From contig NZ_CALMZC010000050.1 in assembly GCF_937873765.1 (NCBI RefSeq), forward strand, positions 25,404-89,403: 64,000 nucleotides of DNA, read 5' to 3'. This document shows positions 1-8,565 of this stretch, piece by piece. Under the pieces are notes generated by a model that saw only the letters and a program-made list of their open reading frames with translations, was not told the origin of the DNA and ran no database searches. Source of the stretch: an uncultured Thiothrix sp. (lineage in GTDB: Bacteria > Pseudomonadota > Gammaproteobacteria > Thiotrichales > Thiotrichaceae). Every line of letters begins with the position of its first letter. Position 1 is the first letter of the stretch. The translations under genes were made by a program, and so were the position numbers.

Positions 1-2
1 GT

Positions 3-314
3 TTAGCAGTGACAAGAGGTGTTACACTCACTGAGGATGACCACATCCGACGCTATGTTATTCAGCAACTCACTTGCCAATTTGCGGTGGATTTAAAAAC
101 AGTTGAGAACGAATTTAAGATCGACGCAGCGAGCTACTTCAAAAGCGAACTAGCTCAATTAGCGAGTATGCAAGCTGATCATTTGCTGGAAATCGATGGT
201 AGTAACCTTACCATTACTCCGCGTGGACGGTTTCTAGTTAGGAATATTTGTATGACTTTCGATGCGAGTTTAAAACAAGCATCGGCTACGCAGCGGTTTT
301 CTAAAGTGATCTAA
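3..314 (+). CDS. hemN: oxygen-independent coproporphyrinogen III oxidase HemN, C-terminal end only
   Basis: This is the 3' end of a gene cut by the window edge; the frame is open to base 3, so the GTG at base 9 is not taken as a start. The last hundred or so residues match the C-terminal helical domain of HemN: a region like LTEDDHIRRYVIQQLTC, then a winged-helix-like segment ending in TPRGRFLVRNICMTFD. HemN is a cytoplasmic radical-SAM enzyme that decarboxylates coproporphyrinogen III to protoporphyrinogen IX without oxygen; its CxxxCxxC cluster lies outside the window. It converges on fnr with 12 bases between the stop codons. hemN next to an FNR/ANR gene is a familiar gammaproteobacterial arrangement and fits low-oxygen haem synthesis. 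Confidence 0.88.
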   Translation, partial: LAVTRGVTLTEDDHIRRYVIQQLTCQFAVDLKTVENEFKIDAASYFKSELAQLASMQADHLLEIDGSNLTITPRGRFLVRNICMTFDASLKQASATQRFSKVI

Positions 315-326
315 ACTCACACTAGT

Positions 327-1064
327 CTAGCGGCACTGATGATGCCCTAAACCTTTGAGTCGCTCAGGTGACAAGATTTCAATCAGACGGTGATTCACAC
401 TAATAATGCCGTCTTCTTGTAAACGCGAGAACATGCGGCTTAGAGTTTCTACTGCCATACCTAAGTAATTAGCTAAATCATGGCGCGGCATCGGCAAATA
501 GAATTCACGACCAGAAAAGCCGCGCGATTGATTACGCTCAGAAATGCCGGTTAAGAAGGTGGCTAAACGTTCTTCGGTGCGCATCTGCCCTAAAGTTAAA
601 AGTAGTTGATGCTCACGCCCGATTTCCATTCCCACTTGGCGCATCATGCCATTGCGCATACTCGCAATACTGCCACAAAGGTCATGGAAGGAGTTCATGT
701 TCAGCTCGCAAACAAAGGTGTCTTCTAAAGCTTGTGCGTCACAACTGTGCTTACTATTCGCAAAGGCATCAAAACCGACCAAGTCACCGGGCAAATAAAA
801 CCCTAAAATTTGTTCTTCTCCATCTAAAGTCGATAAAGAAGTTTTAATCGAACCCGACTTCACCGCATAAATAGCTTGATGAGGATCGTCACGGCGATAG
901 AGATAGTCTTTCTTATTGATTTTAATAGCCTTATCAATAGCAGACTCTAGCCTTGTTAATTCTTCTTTGGTTAACCCCCGTGGCAAGCATAGCTCACTTA
1001 AACTGCAATTATTACAGGCCACAGTAGTTTTTTTATTGGTAGAAATACGGCTAGAAGACATCAT
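327..1064 (-). CDS. fnr: FNR/ANR-type oxygen-sensing Crp-family transcription regulator
   Basis: A Crp/Fnr-family protein of about 245 residues. The N-terminal region carries CNNCSLSELC, giving three cysteines spaced as in FNR, and a fourth cysteine lies in the cyclic-nucleotide-like fold (FVCEL). Together these are the usual ligands of an oxygen-labile [4Fe-4S] cluster. The C-terminal helix-turn-helix reads DLANYLGMAVETLSRMFSRL, with the ETLSR recognition pattern that reads TTGAT half-sites. I use the ATG at 1064 rather than the upstream TTG at 1076, because GGAGG at 1070-1074 then sits as a ribosome binding site just before it; a second ATG follows at 1061. It is convergent with hemN. Candidate FNR boxes occur at 1124-1137 and 40063-40076, so it probably acts inside this window. 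Confidence 0.95.
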   Translation of the reverse strand: MMSSSRISTNKKTTVACNNCSLSELCLPRGLTKEELTRLESAIDKAIKINKKDYLYRRDDPHQAIYAVKSGSIKTSLSTLDGEEQILGFYLPGDLVGFDAFANSKHSCDAQALEDTFVCELNMNSFHDLCGSIASMRNGMMRQVGMEIGREHQLLLTLGQMRTEERLATFLTGISERNQSRGFSGREFYLPMPRHDLANYLGMAVETLSRMFSRLQEDGIISVNHRLIEILSPERLKGLGHHQCR

Positions 1065-1123
1065 CTTTGCCTCCAAAACAGTTGAAACACTCTAGTTTTT
1101 CTCTTTGCAGGTTAAAGGAATGC

Positions 1124-1166
1124 TTGACTTAGATCAAGCTTTACTGTTGTGCGGTGCACCTAAACT
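1124..1166 (+). promoter_or_regulatory. FNR-box promoter pointing rightward into the non-coding gap
   Basis: TTGACTTAGATCAA at 1124-1137 matches the FNR consensus TTGAT-N4-ATCAA at nine of ten positions. TAAACT at 1161-1166 is a plausible -10 hexamer whose centre lies 33 bp from the box centre, close to the 32 bp expected at a class II FNR promoter with the box near -41.5. This predicts transcription starting around 1172 and running rightward. On the opposite strand, toward fnr, I see no good -10 at the matching distance, but autoregulation of fnr is not excluded. Confidence 0.6.
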
Positions 1167-1171
1167 AGGCA

Positions 1172-1383
1172 TAAAAGTTGTAAACCTCATAATTAATATA
1201 CTCAAGGTAAAAATATAAAAAAATTTAATGGGTTCAAGCGTTGTTAATTTAACTCCACCTATACTGCGCCTATGGATTCAAGATTGAACGGAAGGTCTGA
1301 GATCCAGCCACATAACAACAAGAGTTGCATTGTAGCGACCAGCTTCCTTAAAGTCTTCTGCGGACCTCCGGGTCCGCTTTTTT
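1172..1383 (+). ncRNA. candidate FNR-activated small RNA
   Basis: The gap between fnr and smc has no supported coding sequence but is bounded by an FNR-box promoter on the left and a very strong intrinsic terminator on the right. The predicted transcript is about 210 nt. A second possible -10 (TATACT, 1260-1265) could give a form of about 110 nt. Inside it, GGAAGGTC near 1290 can pair with GACC and TTCC near 1337-1348, and CAAC-AAGA-GTTG forms a small hairpin. Two short ATG frames lack a ribosome binding site, and one runs through the terminator. FnrS of Escherichia coli and PhrS of Pseudomonas are known FNR/ANR-dependent small RNAs; I see no clear sequence match to either, so any analogy is by context only. 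Confidence 0.45.
1360..1383 (+). terminator. intrinsic terminator with UNCG tetraloop
   Basis: GCGGACC (1360-1366) pairs with GGTCCGC (1371-1377) around the loop TCCG, an extra-stable C(UNCG)G tetraloop, followed directly by six T. It lies 86 bases before smc and more than 280 bases from fnr, and it points the wrong way to end fnr. It therefore most likely ends a rightward transcript that starts inside the gap. Confidence 0.85.
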
Positions 1384-1469
1384 ATTTCTGCTATTTGCAA
1401 AACTCCCCTTTTTAGCTCATTCTTACGCGCTTTTCTCAGTCACCCTCAATAAACTGAACCTCAACAACC

Positions 1470-4400
1470 GTGCGCCTAAGTAAAATTCGTATAGCCGGAT
1501 TCAAAAGCTTTGTTGATCCTGTCACTCTCAATCTACCCAGCAATCTAGTAGGGATTTTGGGGCCAAACGGCTGTGGCAAATCGAATACGATTGATGCGGT
1601 ACGTTGGGTGATGGGTGAAAGCTCAGCAAAAAACTTACGGGGTCAATTGATGGATGATGTCATTTTCAATGGATCATCGGCGCGCAAACCCGTGGGCTTA
1701 GCTTCAGTTGAATTAGTCTTTGATAATAGCGCGGGTAGTCTCCTTGGTTCTTATGCTCATTACGCCGAAATTGCCATCAAACGCCAAGTCAGTAGGGATG
1801 GTGGCTCTAAATTTTTCTTAAATGGTACGCGCTGTCGGCGGCGGGATATTACTGATATTTTTCTTGGCACGGGTTTAGGTGCACGCAGCTATGCGATTAT
1901 TGAACAAGGGATGATTTCGCGCTTGATCGAGGCAAAACCCGAAGAACTACGGATTACCTTAGAGGAAGCGGCAGGCATTTCACGCTATAAAGAACGACGG
2001 CGGGAAACTGAAACACGCATTCAACACACCCGCGAAAACCTCGAACGCTTAACAGATGTCCGCGAAGAGCTAGAAAAACAACTACAAAAACTCGATAAAC
2101 AAGCCAAAACTGCTGAACGCTTTCGCGAGCTACGCTTAGAACAACAGCATTTAGCAGCTTTACATATCGCAGCACAATTACAGATTCTGCAACACGCTGC
2201 TCAGCAACTGATTAACGACCTAAATCTAAGCTCTAATCAGCAGCAGGCTGAACTAGCCCGAATTCAAAACCTCGCTGAACTTATTGCAAAACTGCGCCTA
2301 CAATTCTCCCAAGTCGCTGAAAACTTAAGCTGTGCCCAAGAGCATTATTATGCAGTCGGTGCAGAAATCAGCCGCCTTGAGCAAAGTATCCGTCATCAAC
2401 AAGCAAACACACAAAACCAGCAGGAAAACTTACAACGCTTAGAACAAACGCTAGCAGAAACTTTAGCACACCAGCAAGCTGATCAAAGCCAGTTACAGGT
2501 CGGTCAAACTCAACTGGCAGACTTATTGCCACGCGCTACGGCTATAGAGGAGCAATTGACAATGGTGGAAACATCTTTGCAGGAGGCTGAGCAAAATGCC
2601 CTAACCTTAAACACTCAATGGCAAGCATTACAAACGCAGTTAGCACAGCCTACTCACCAAATACACAGTGAAACGGCGCGGATTGAGCAATTAGAACGCC
2701 AAGTTCAACAAGCCCAACAACGCTTTATTCGCCTCCAAACCGAACTCGACCAGCTTAAACAGCAAACATTCTCCACTTCAATCCAAGGCTTGGAGCTTGA
2801 ACTAGCCACTGCTTTAGACACTCACATACTCAAGCAAGCCGAAACCCAAAATCTGAATGAGCAAATTCAAAACCAGCGACAACAACAGCATACTCTTAAT
2901 CAGCGGCTCGCCCAAGAACGTATCCAACTACAAACACTGCAAGGACAACTGTCTGCTCTGGACACCTTACAGCAGGCTGCTTTAAAACAAGATGACCAAG
3001 CTTATCAGCGTTGGCTACACCAGCATCAACTTGATAAGCAAACTACCTTAGCCATTGAATTGAAAGTTGAAACCGGCTGGGAACAAGCGGTTGAAGCCGT
3101 GTTAGCTCACATGTTAAAAGCACTATGTATTGAGGATTTAACAGATCTTGATTTAGACAAGCTTCCAAGCACAAGTTTAAGCTTACTCGAAACGGTAAGC
3201 TCAACCCTTGAGCTACAAACAGCAAGCTTAGCGAGTAAAATTCTTAGCCCCACTAGTGCCCATTATTTAGTACAAGGTGCTCTCTGTAGCCCAGATTTAG
3301 CCAATGCATTAGCGCAGCGGCAGCAACTGGCCACGCACGAATTTTATGTCACTCCAACAGGGATTTGTGTAGGAAAAAATTGGCTGACCAGCCCCAGCCA
3401 GCCAGTAACTGGCAGTATTCTGGAGCGCCAGCAAGCGCTTCGCTCCTTAAATGAGCAGTTTAATCAAGTCACTGACGCCTTAGAGCAGACTGAAAATGAG
3501 CAACGAGTATTACGCACCCGAATCCAAACCTTAGAGCAAGTTCAGCACCAAGCGCAAACTGAGCAGAACCAATTACAACGCCAAGCATTAGACTTAAACC
3601 ATCGTCTGCAACAACTCAAACAACAACAAAGGCAGCAACAGCAACGCACTGAACAACTCCGTTTTGAGCTACAAGAACTAGCCGAACAACGGGCACAACA
3701 GAAACTAGAGCTAGCCAGTGCCCAAGAGCGTTTGGCGGAGGCGGAAGCTTTAAGCACAGAGCTAAAAGCTGAACAAACTGATCTAGCTCTGCTGAAAGAG
3801 CAAGAGCAACGCAAACTCCAAGACTTACGCAGCCAACTACGCCACTTACAGGATCAGCAACAGCAGCTAGCTCTAAATGTGCAGAACTGCCAAAACCAAA
3901 TTCAATATAGCCAGCAACAACTTGAGCGTGGGCAAACACGTCTAGACTTACTCACTGAACAACGCCGACAACTCTTAGCTGAGTTAGCGCAACAAACAGA
4001 ACCATTGGCAGATTTGGAAGTAGCTTTAGAACTTGCTAAAGCGCAGCGCCTAACTCATGAACAAGCTTTACATACGGCACGTCAGCAAACATACACCATT
4101 GAACAGCAAATTCGCACTCAAGAGCAATTACGCTTACAGCATGAACATCAACTAGAGAATGTTCGTACACAACTCGAACAACTTAAACTCGCATGGCAAA
4201 CCAATCAAGTGCAACACCAGCATTTACACGAGCAATTAGCACCCAGTGGTTTTGAACTAAACAAACTTATTGCAGAGCTTGCCCACCAAGATAGCACAGC
4301 GATCAGTGAACGCTTAAGTACCATTACGAGCAGGATTGAACGGCTAGGAGCGATTAATCTGGCCGCGATTGAGGAATATCGTGAGCAACATGAACGAAAA

Positions 4401-4958
4401 ACCTACTTGGATCAACAGAATGATGACTTAGTATTGGCACTTGAAACCTTAGAAACGGCCATGCATAAACTTGATCGTGAAACTCGTGCCCGTTTCAAGG
4501 AGACTTTCGATTTAGTCAATCAGCGCTTACAGGAAATGTTCCCGCGTTTATTTGGCGGCGGTGAGTGTTATTTAGTGATGACTGAAACCGAGGTACTCAC
4601 CACCGGTATTAGTATAATGGCGCGCCCGCCGGGAAAGCGCTTATCCAGCATTCATTTAATGTCGGGTGGTGAAAAAGCCTTAACAGCGGTGGCTTTAGTG
4701 TTTGCGATTTTTGCATTAAACCCAGCGCCTTTTTGCATGTTAGATGAAGTTGATGCACCTTTAGATGAAGCGAATGTGGGACGCTTCTGTGAGCTGGTCA
4801 AGCAGATGTCGGAGCGAGTACAATTTATCTTCATCACGCATAATAAAACCACCATGGAACTTGCTGAAAACCTTATCGGTGTTACCATGCGGGAGGCTGG
4901 CGTATCACGTTTAGTGGCTGTTGATATGGCGCAAGCACTGCAATTGGCTAATGAGTAG
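1470..4958 (+). CDS. smc: chromosome segregation ATPase SMC
   Basis: A 1162-residue SMC protein, the usual bacterial length. Residues 31-39 hold the Walker A motif GPNGCGKSN. A first, very glutamine-rich coiled-coil arm follows, then a degenerate hinge region at roughly residues 520-650 and a second coiled-coil arm. The C-terminal head carries the ABC signature LMSGGEKAL and the Walker B stretch CMLDEVDAPLDEANV. SMC entraps DNA with ScpA/ScpB to organise and segregate the chromosome. The start is GTG at 1470 with no strong ribosome binding site, but it is the position expected for the MRLSKIRIAGFKSF opening of the family. zipA follows 51 bases later, as in other gammaproteobacteria. The Gln-rich arms produce spurious Cys/Ser-rich open frames on the other strand. 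Confidence 0.97.
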   Translation: MRLSKIRIAGFKSFVDPVTLNLPSNLVGILGPNGCGKSNTIDAVRWVMGESSAKNLRGQLMDDVIFNGSSARKPVGLASVELVFDNSAGSLLGSYAHYAEIAIKRQVSRDGGSKFFLNGTRCRRRDITDIFLGTGLGARSYAIIEQGMISRLIEAKPEELRITLEEAAGISRYKERRRETETRIQHTRENLERLTDVREELEKQLQKLDKQAKTAERFRELRLEQQHLAALHIAAQLQILQHAAQQLINDLNLSSNQQQAELARIQNLAELIAKLRLQFSQVAENLSCAQEHYYAVGAEISRLEQSIRHQQANTQNQQENLQRLEQTLAETLAHQQADQSQLQVGQTQLADLLPRATAIEEQLTMVETSLQEAEQNALTLNTQWQALQTQLAQPTHQIHSETARIEQLERQVQQAQQRFIRLQTELDQLKQQTFSTSIQGLELELATALDTHILKQAETQNLNEQIQNQRQQQHTLNQRLAQERIQLQTLQGQLSALDTLQQAALKQDDQAYQRWLHQHQLDKQTTLAIELKVETGWEQAVEAVLAHMLKALCIEDLTDLDLDKLPSTSLSLLETVSSTLELQTASLASKILSPTSAHYLVQGALCSPDLANALAQRQQLATHEFYVTPTGICVGKNWLTSPSQPVTGSILERQQALRSLNEQFNQVTDALEQTENEQRVLRTRIQTLEQVQHQAQTEQNQLQRQALDLNHRLQQLKQQQRQQQQRTEQLRFELQELAEQRAQQKLELASAQERLAEAEALSTELKAEQTDLALLKEQEQRKLQDLRSQLRHLQDQQQQLALNVQNCQNQIQYSQQQLERGQTRLDLLTEQRRQLLAELAQQTEPLADLEVALELAKAQRLTHEQALHTARQQTYTIEQQIRTQEQLRLQHEHQLENVRTQLEQLKLAWQTNQVQHQHLHEQLAPSGFELNKLIAELAHQDSTAISERLSTITSRIERLGAINLAAIEEYREQHERKTYLDQQNDDLVLALETLETAMHKLDRETRARFKETFDLVNQRLQEMFPRLFGGGECYLVMTETEVLTTGISIMARPPGKRLSSIHLMSGGEKALTAVALVFAIFALNPAPFCMLDEVDAPLDEANVGRFCELVKQMSERVQFIFITHNKTTMELAENLIGVTMREAGVSRLVAVDMAQALQLANE

Positions 4959-5009
4959 AGCAAACCTCAAAACTTTCAGGGATCGAAAGCGCATTAGAAG
5001 GATGATACT

Positions 5010-5717
5010 GTGGAAATACTAAGCCTGATTATTATGATCATAGGGCTACTAGCCTTAGTTTTTATCTACTGGGCTAGCCGACGCTCACGTCAAGATCTAC
5101 CCAAACATACGGGTAAGCTGCCGCCTATGACGCACCTTACTGCTGAAAATGGTAGCGAAATGTCCTCAGTTATTGCGGATTTTCCCGCACGTGATGGCAA
5201 ACTACCCAATGAAAATGCACCCGATATGGCTGATGTCATGCGAAGCAGTCATAAGCCCCTGATTACGAATTCTAGCAATCCTCATTCAGAGCATCTGCCT
5301 ACCAGCCATGAAGCAGTTAGTGATTTACCACCACAATTAATTATGTTTATCGCTGCTGAGCAAGAGGACTTTGAAGGTGGTGCAGTATTGAATGCTTTAG
5401 ATAATGCTGGCTTACAATTTGGTGAAAAAGAGGTCTATCACCGAATGATTCTTACCAAATCGGGCGAACAAAGTCTTTTTTATGTAGCTAATGGGGTTAA
5501 ACCTTGGACTTTAATCCCTGAACAAATCGCGGAAGAAACCACACCCGGCTTATCCCTCATCTTAAATCTGCCAAGTCCAATTGATAATCACGAAGCTATT
5601 CACGATTTTGTTAAAACAGCCGAACGCTTAAATTATGAATTAGGTGGTGTGATTAAAAATCAAAACCAAGAAGTGATTAGTGAAGAAGAATTACGCGCTT
5701 ATTTTGCTATGGTTTAG
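5010..5717 (+). CDS. zipA: cell division protein ZipA
   Basis: A 235-residue protein with the ZipA layout. An N-terminal membrane anchor spans about residues 3-23 with almost no periplasmic part, followed by a basic stretch (SRRSRQ). A hydrophilic, probably disordered linker runs to about residue 105. The C-terminal domain, from about 110, binds the FtsZ tail (contains FEGGAVLNALDNAGLQFGE and the VANGVKPW region). ZipA tethers the FtsZ ring to the inner membrane during division. GTG at 5010 is preceded by AAGGA at suitable distance. It sits directly behind smc, as in many gammaproteobacteria, but ligA, which commonly follows zipA, is not here: the next gene is convergent and unrelated. Confidence 0.93.
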   Translation: MEILSLIIMIIGLLALVFIYWASRRSRQDLPKHTGKLPPMTHLTAENGSEMSSVIADFPARDGKLPNENAPDMADVMRSSHKPLITNSSNPHSEHLPTSHEAVSDLPPQLIMFIAAEQEDFEGGAVLNALDNAGLQFGEKEVYHRMILTKSGEQSLFYVANGVKPWTLIPEQIAEETTPGLSLILNLPSPIDNHEAIHDFVKTAERLNYELGGVIKNQNQEVISEEELRAYFAMV

Positions 5718-5724
5718 AACTATT

Positions 5725-5751
5725 AGGCTGTACTTATAATCAGCACAGCCT
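5725..5751. terminator. hairpin between convergent zipA and the DUF349 gene
   Basis: AGGCTGT (5725-5731) pairs with ACAGCCT (5745-5751) around a 13-base loop in the 48-base gap between the two stop codons. The following T run is short, so this is a plausible but weak terminator for zipA. Confidence 0.4.
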
Positions 5752-5765
5752 TTGGCAACTCAACA

Positions 5766-8480
5766 TCAACCAGCTATTGCACGCCGCACCGCCTCAATGC
5801 GTTTTTCCTGACTAGCCAAAGCATCTACCGACATGGCTCCCAACTGATACCAAGCCTTGAGTAATTGCAAGGCCTGCACCCGCAAGTCACCACCCTCTTT
5901 TAAACCACGCATGGATTCAGACATATGTGCCACTTGATATTGTATGCGTGCTTGGCGAAACTCCTCAGGAGTAGCTACATCCAGCAGAATCTCTAGTTGC
6001 AAGCAGAAACCTTCACCGGCTACTTGATTACTCGCTAAGTTGGCCATACTAGCGCTTGCCTGCTTGTGCAGTTTGGACTCAGTTGCTAATTGATCTACTT
6101 CAGCTAATTTGCTTTGCCAACGTAGTTGAGTGCGTTTTAATTGCAGTGCTTTTTCAGCACGTTGGAAACGCTCTTCTAGCTTTTGCCAAACTGGCTTCGG
6201 CAAGTCACGAATCGCATTAAAGCTTTGGCGTAAACTCTCAGCCTGCTTACTCGCTTGTGCAAACGCCTCACCGTTTAAAGTTTGTAGGGCTTCTAGTTGA
6301 GTACAAATTTGCTCTTTCTGTTCAATACGCAACTCAGTTTCTGAGCGTTGTGTTTGACGACTTGCTTTTAGGCGTGCAAACAGCTCATCAATCGGTGCAC
6401 GGAATTGCTTCCACAAAGCTTGCTCATCTTTAGGACGCGCGGCTACGGTAATTTTCCATTGTGCTTGTAAAGCTTTCGCTTGCACCGTCGCTGCTACTAA
6501 ATCTTCTTGCTCTAATAAGGTATTGGCTTGAGCAATGAGATTTTCCCGTAGTGCCCAATTCTGCGTGCGCTCAGCAGTTAGCTTGGCTTCCAAAGCGTCC
6601 ATCGCATCATTGAAGCGCTGATTAATTTGCTTCCACTCTTTGTGCCCAACCGTACCACAAGTTTTCCAAGCTTTACGCTGATAATTTATGGCATTTTGCA
6701 CAGCATGCCAATCGGCTTGTTCCCAATCGGTATCAGTATGCAAAGCCTCTAAAGCTGCACAAATTTTTTCACGACCCTGTAAATGCGCTTCACGCTGCGT
6801 CGCTTGCTCCGCAAAATATTGCTTACTTACTTCATAAGCGGCAGTCACTTTGCTATCAAAGGTTTTCCATTGCTTACGCTGCTGACCGGGGTCCATTTGG
6901 CCTAACTTCCTCCACTCTTCACGTAGCGCTTTAATTTCTTTAGCACGCGCTTGTGGATCCATCAGTTCGTCACGTTCTAAACGCTCAGCCGTTTCAATTA
7001 AATGCTCACGCGCCTGATCTGTCCCCCAACGCCGCCAATCCTTTAGCTCTAAAAGCAAAGGAGTAGCGGCTTGCAAACGCCGTTTAATCCGTACCACCTC
7101 ACTTGCAGGTAAATCTAAATCCTCACTCAACGCATGACTCAATTTCTGATGCAGATCAATTGCCTCGCCATATTTTTCCGCCTCAAGATCGCCCTCCATT
7201 TGCTGCAAATCGGCCTGCAAACCTTGTAGCAGTTGATCGCGTTGAGCAGCTTGCTTTTCAAGCCGTGCTGTTAAGCTACTGACAGCTTGATGAAAACGCT
7301 GTTCTAAGCTGGTAACTACCTCACGCAAATGCAAAGGACGCTTTAATTTAGTCCACTGACTCTGTAAATCAGTGACACGCTTGGCTTGCAGAAACTTATC
7401 GCTAGCCCGTAAAGTTTCCGCTTGGTGGCAGCACTCTTGTAAAGCAGCTAAAGCCTGTAAATCACTCGCGACCGCATCCCGTGCATCCGTTAAAGCCATG
7501 AACTGCGCTACCCAACGCTGATCTAAGCTAGCTTGTAAGTTTTCCGGTAAACGTGTTGCTTGCACCCAACGCTCTTGAAGTTGCAATAAGTCTTGGTCAA
7601 TTGTATCTAGGGTTAATCGTTCAGGATGTTGCTGAATCGTGTTATGCAAGACAGCAGCTTCTTGCAAACATTGTTCAAAGCTGGCTTGCAAAGGTGCTTG
7701 GGCTGCTTGTTCAGTCTCATAAACTTGTAAGCGCGTCTTGAAATCCTGCTCAGCCGCCACAAAGCGTTGTTTTATGCGGCTAGGCACCATGCCTAAATCC
7801 GCTTGCTGTTTCCAAGCTTGAGCTAATACCCGTTGACGTGTTTTATCCTGCGCCCACTGCCCTGCTTTCCCCAAGGCTTCCATATCGACACAGAGTTTTT
7901 CTAAGCTGGCTTGACGCTGTTGGAGCTGTTGAGCCTGTTCTAAACGCTCTTTGAGCAATTGGCGCAAACGCTTGTTATTCTTGCCTTGAGTACGTTCAAG
8001 TTGCTGTAAAGTCGCTAAATCAGTGATTTGGCTAGCTGCTTGGAACTGGATATCTTTGGAAGCTTCCTGCTCAGCAATCGCTAATAACAAGGTTTGATCA
8101 CGAATTTCCGCGACTGCTAATTTCCGCAAACTCACATCCCGCTTCGGATTTTGCGCTAAAGCACTGATTAAGTCTGGATACGGCTTAAACCAAGTAAACA
8201 CCTCGACCAAGGCGGCATCTTGGCGTGTATCCCCTTGGATCAAATCAGCAACCCGAGCTTGTGCAGCACTACTCACCATAGCATCATTAGCTTTGCCTAA
8301 TTTAATCAACAAGGGTAAATGGGTGAGGCGCTCAATTGCAGCCACGCGCACGCTTTGGTCAGGATCGCTTTCTGCTAAACTCGTTAACTCACTGCTTTCG
8401 GGAGCTAAACTCGCTAGCGCTTGTAAGCGGACTTTGGCATCTTTATGTTGCCATTTGGGTTTAAATAAGCTTCCAAGCAT
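5766..8480 (-). CDS. large DUF349-repeat coiled-coil protein
   Basis: A protein of about 904 residues. The N-terminal 150-200 residues look like HEAT-type helical repeats (KDAKVRLQALASL, DPDQSVRVAAIERL). The rest is helical and charged, with several DUF349-like modules recognisable by repeated patterns such as EEWRKLGQMD, RKAWKTCGTVGHKEWKQ and LQAQWKITVAARPKDEQALWKQF. DUF349 proteins are widespread in proteobacteria; their biochemical role is not settled. No signal peptide or membrane span is seen, so it is probably cytoplasmic. I start it at ATG 8480 (MLGSLFKPKWQHKD) rather than 36 bases upstream, because this opening matches the start of the helical repeats. The gene is monocistronic between zipA (convergent) and metG, 86 bases upstream on the same strand. 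Confidence 0.85.
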   Translation of the reverse strand: MLGSLFKPKWQHKDAKVRLQALASLAPESSELTSLAESDPDQSVRVAAIERLTHLPLLIKLGKANDAMVSSAAQARVADLIQGDTRQDAALVEVFTWFKPYPDLISALAQNPKRDVSLRKLAVAEIRDQTLLLAIAEQEASKDIQFQAASQITDLATLQQLERTQGKNNKRLRQLLKERLEQAQQLQQRQASLEKLCVDMEALGKAGQWAQDKTRQRVLAQAWKQQADLGMVPSRIKQRFVAAEQDFKTRLQVYETEQAAQAPLQASFEQCLQEAAVLHNTIQQHPERLTLDTIDQDLLQLQERWVQATRLPENLQASLDQRWVAQFMALTDARDAVASDLQALAALQECCHQAETLRASDKFLQAKRVTDLQSQWTKLKRPLHLREVVTSLEQRFHQAVSSLTARLEKQAAQRDQLLQGLQADLQQMEGDLEAEKYGEAIDLHQKLSHALSEDLDLPASEVVRIKRRLQAATPLLLELKDWRRWGTDQAREHLIETAERLERDELMDPQARAKEIKALREEWRKLGQMDPGQQRKQWKTFDSKVTAAYEVSKQYFAEQATQREAHLQGREKICAALEALHTDTDWEQADWHAVQNAINYQRKAWKTCGTVGHKEWKQINQRFNDAMDALEAKLTAERTQNWALRENLIAQANTLLEQEDLVAATVQAKALQAQWKITVAARPKDEQALWKQFRAPIDELFARLKASRQTQRSETELRIEQKEQICTQLEALQTLNGEAFAQASKQAESLRQSFNAIRDLPKPVWQKLEERFQRAEKALQLKRTQLRWQSKLAEVDQLATESKLHKQASASMANLASNQVAGEGFCLQLEILLDVATPEEFRQARIQYQVAHMSESMRGLKEGGDLRVQALQLLKAWYQLGAMSVDALASQEKRIEAVRRAIAG

Positions 8481-8565
8481 GATAATTCTCAATTTTTTGT
8501 AGTAGATGCTTCTCAACCCACAGTTGAGAAGAGGTCAAATAGAGTTCAAGCGCAGTATAAATGAA

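Noticed and set aside
1272..1415. 47-codon rightward frame starting with MDSRLNGRSEIQ in the fnr-smc gap
   Set aside because: It reads through the intrinsic terminator stem and T tract and lacks a ribosome binding site, so it is unlikely to be a gene.
1470..1470. An ATG start for smc further upstream or downstream
   Set aside because: The GTG gives the conserved MRLSKIRIAGFKSF opening; no ATG alternative keeps it.
3542..3939. Cys/Ser-rich and Val/Ala-rich leftward reading frames inside smc
   Set aside because: They mirror the Gln-rich coiled-coil codons of SMC on the opposite strand and have no start signals; composition alone explains them.
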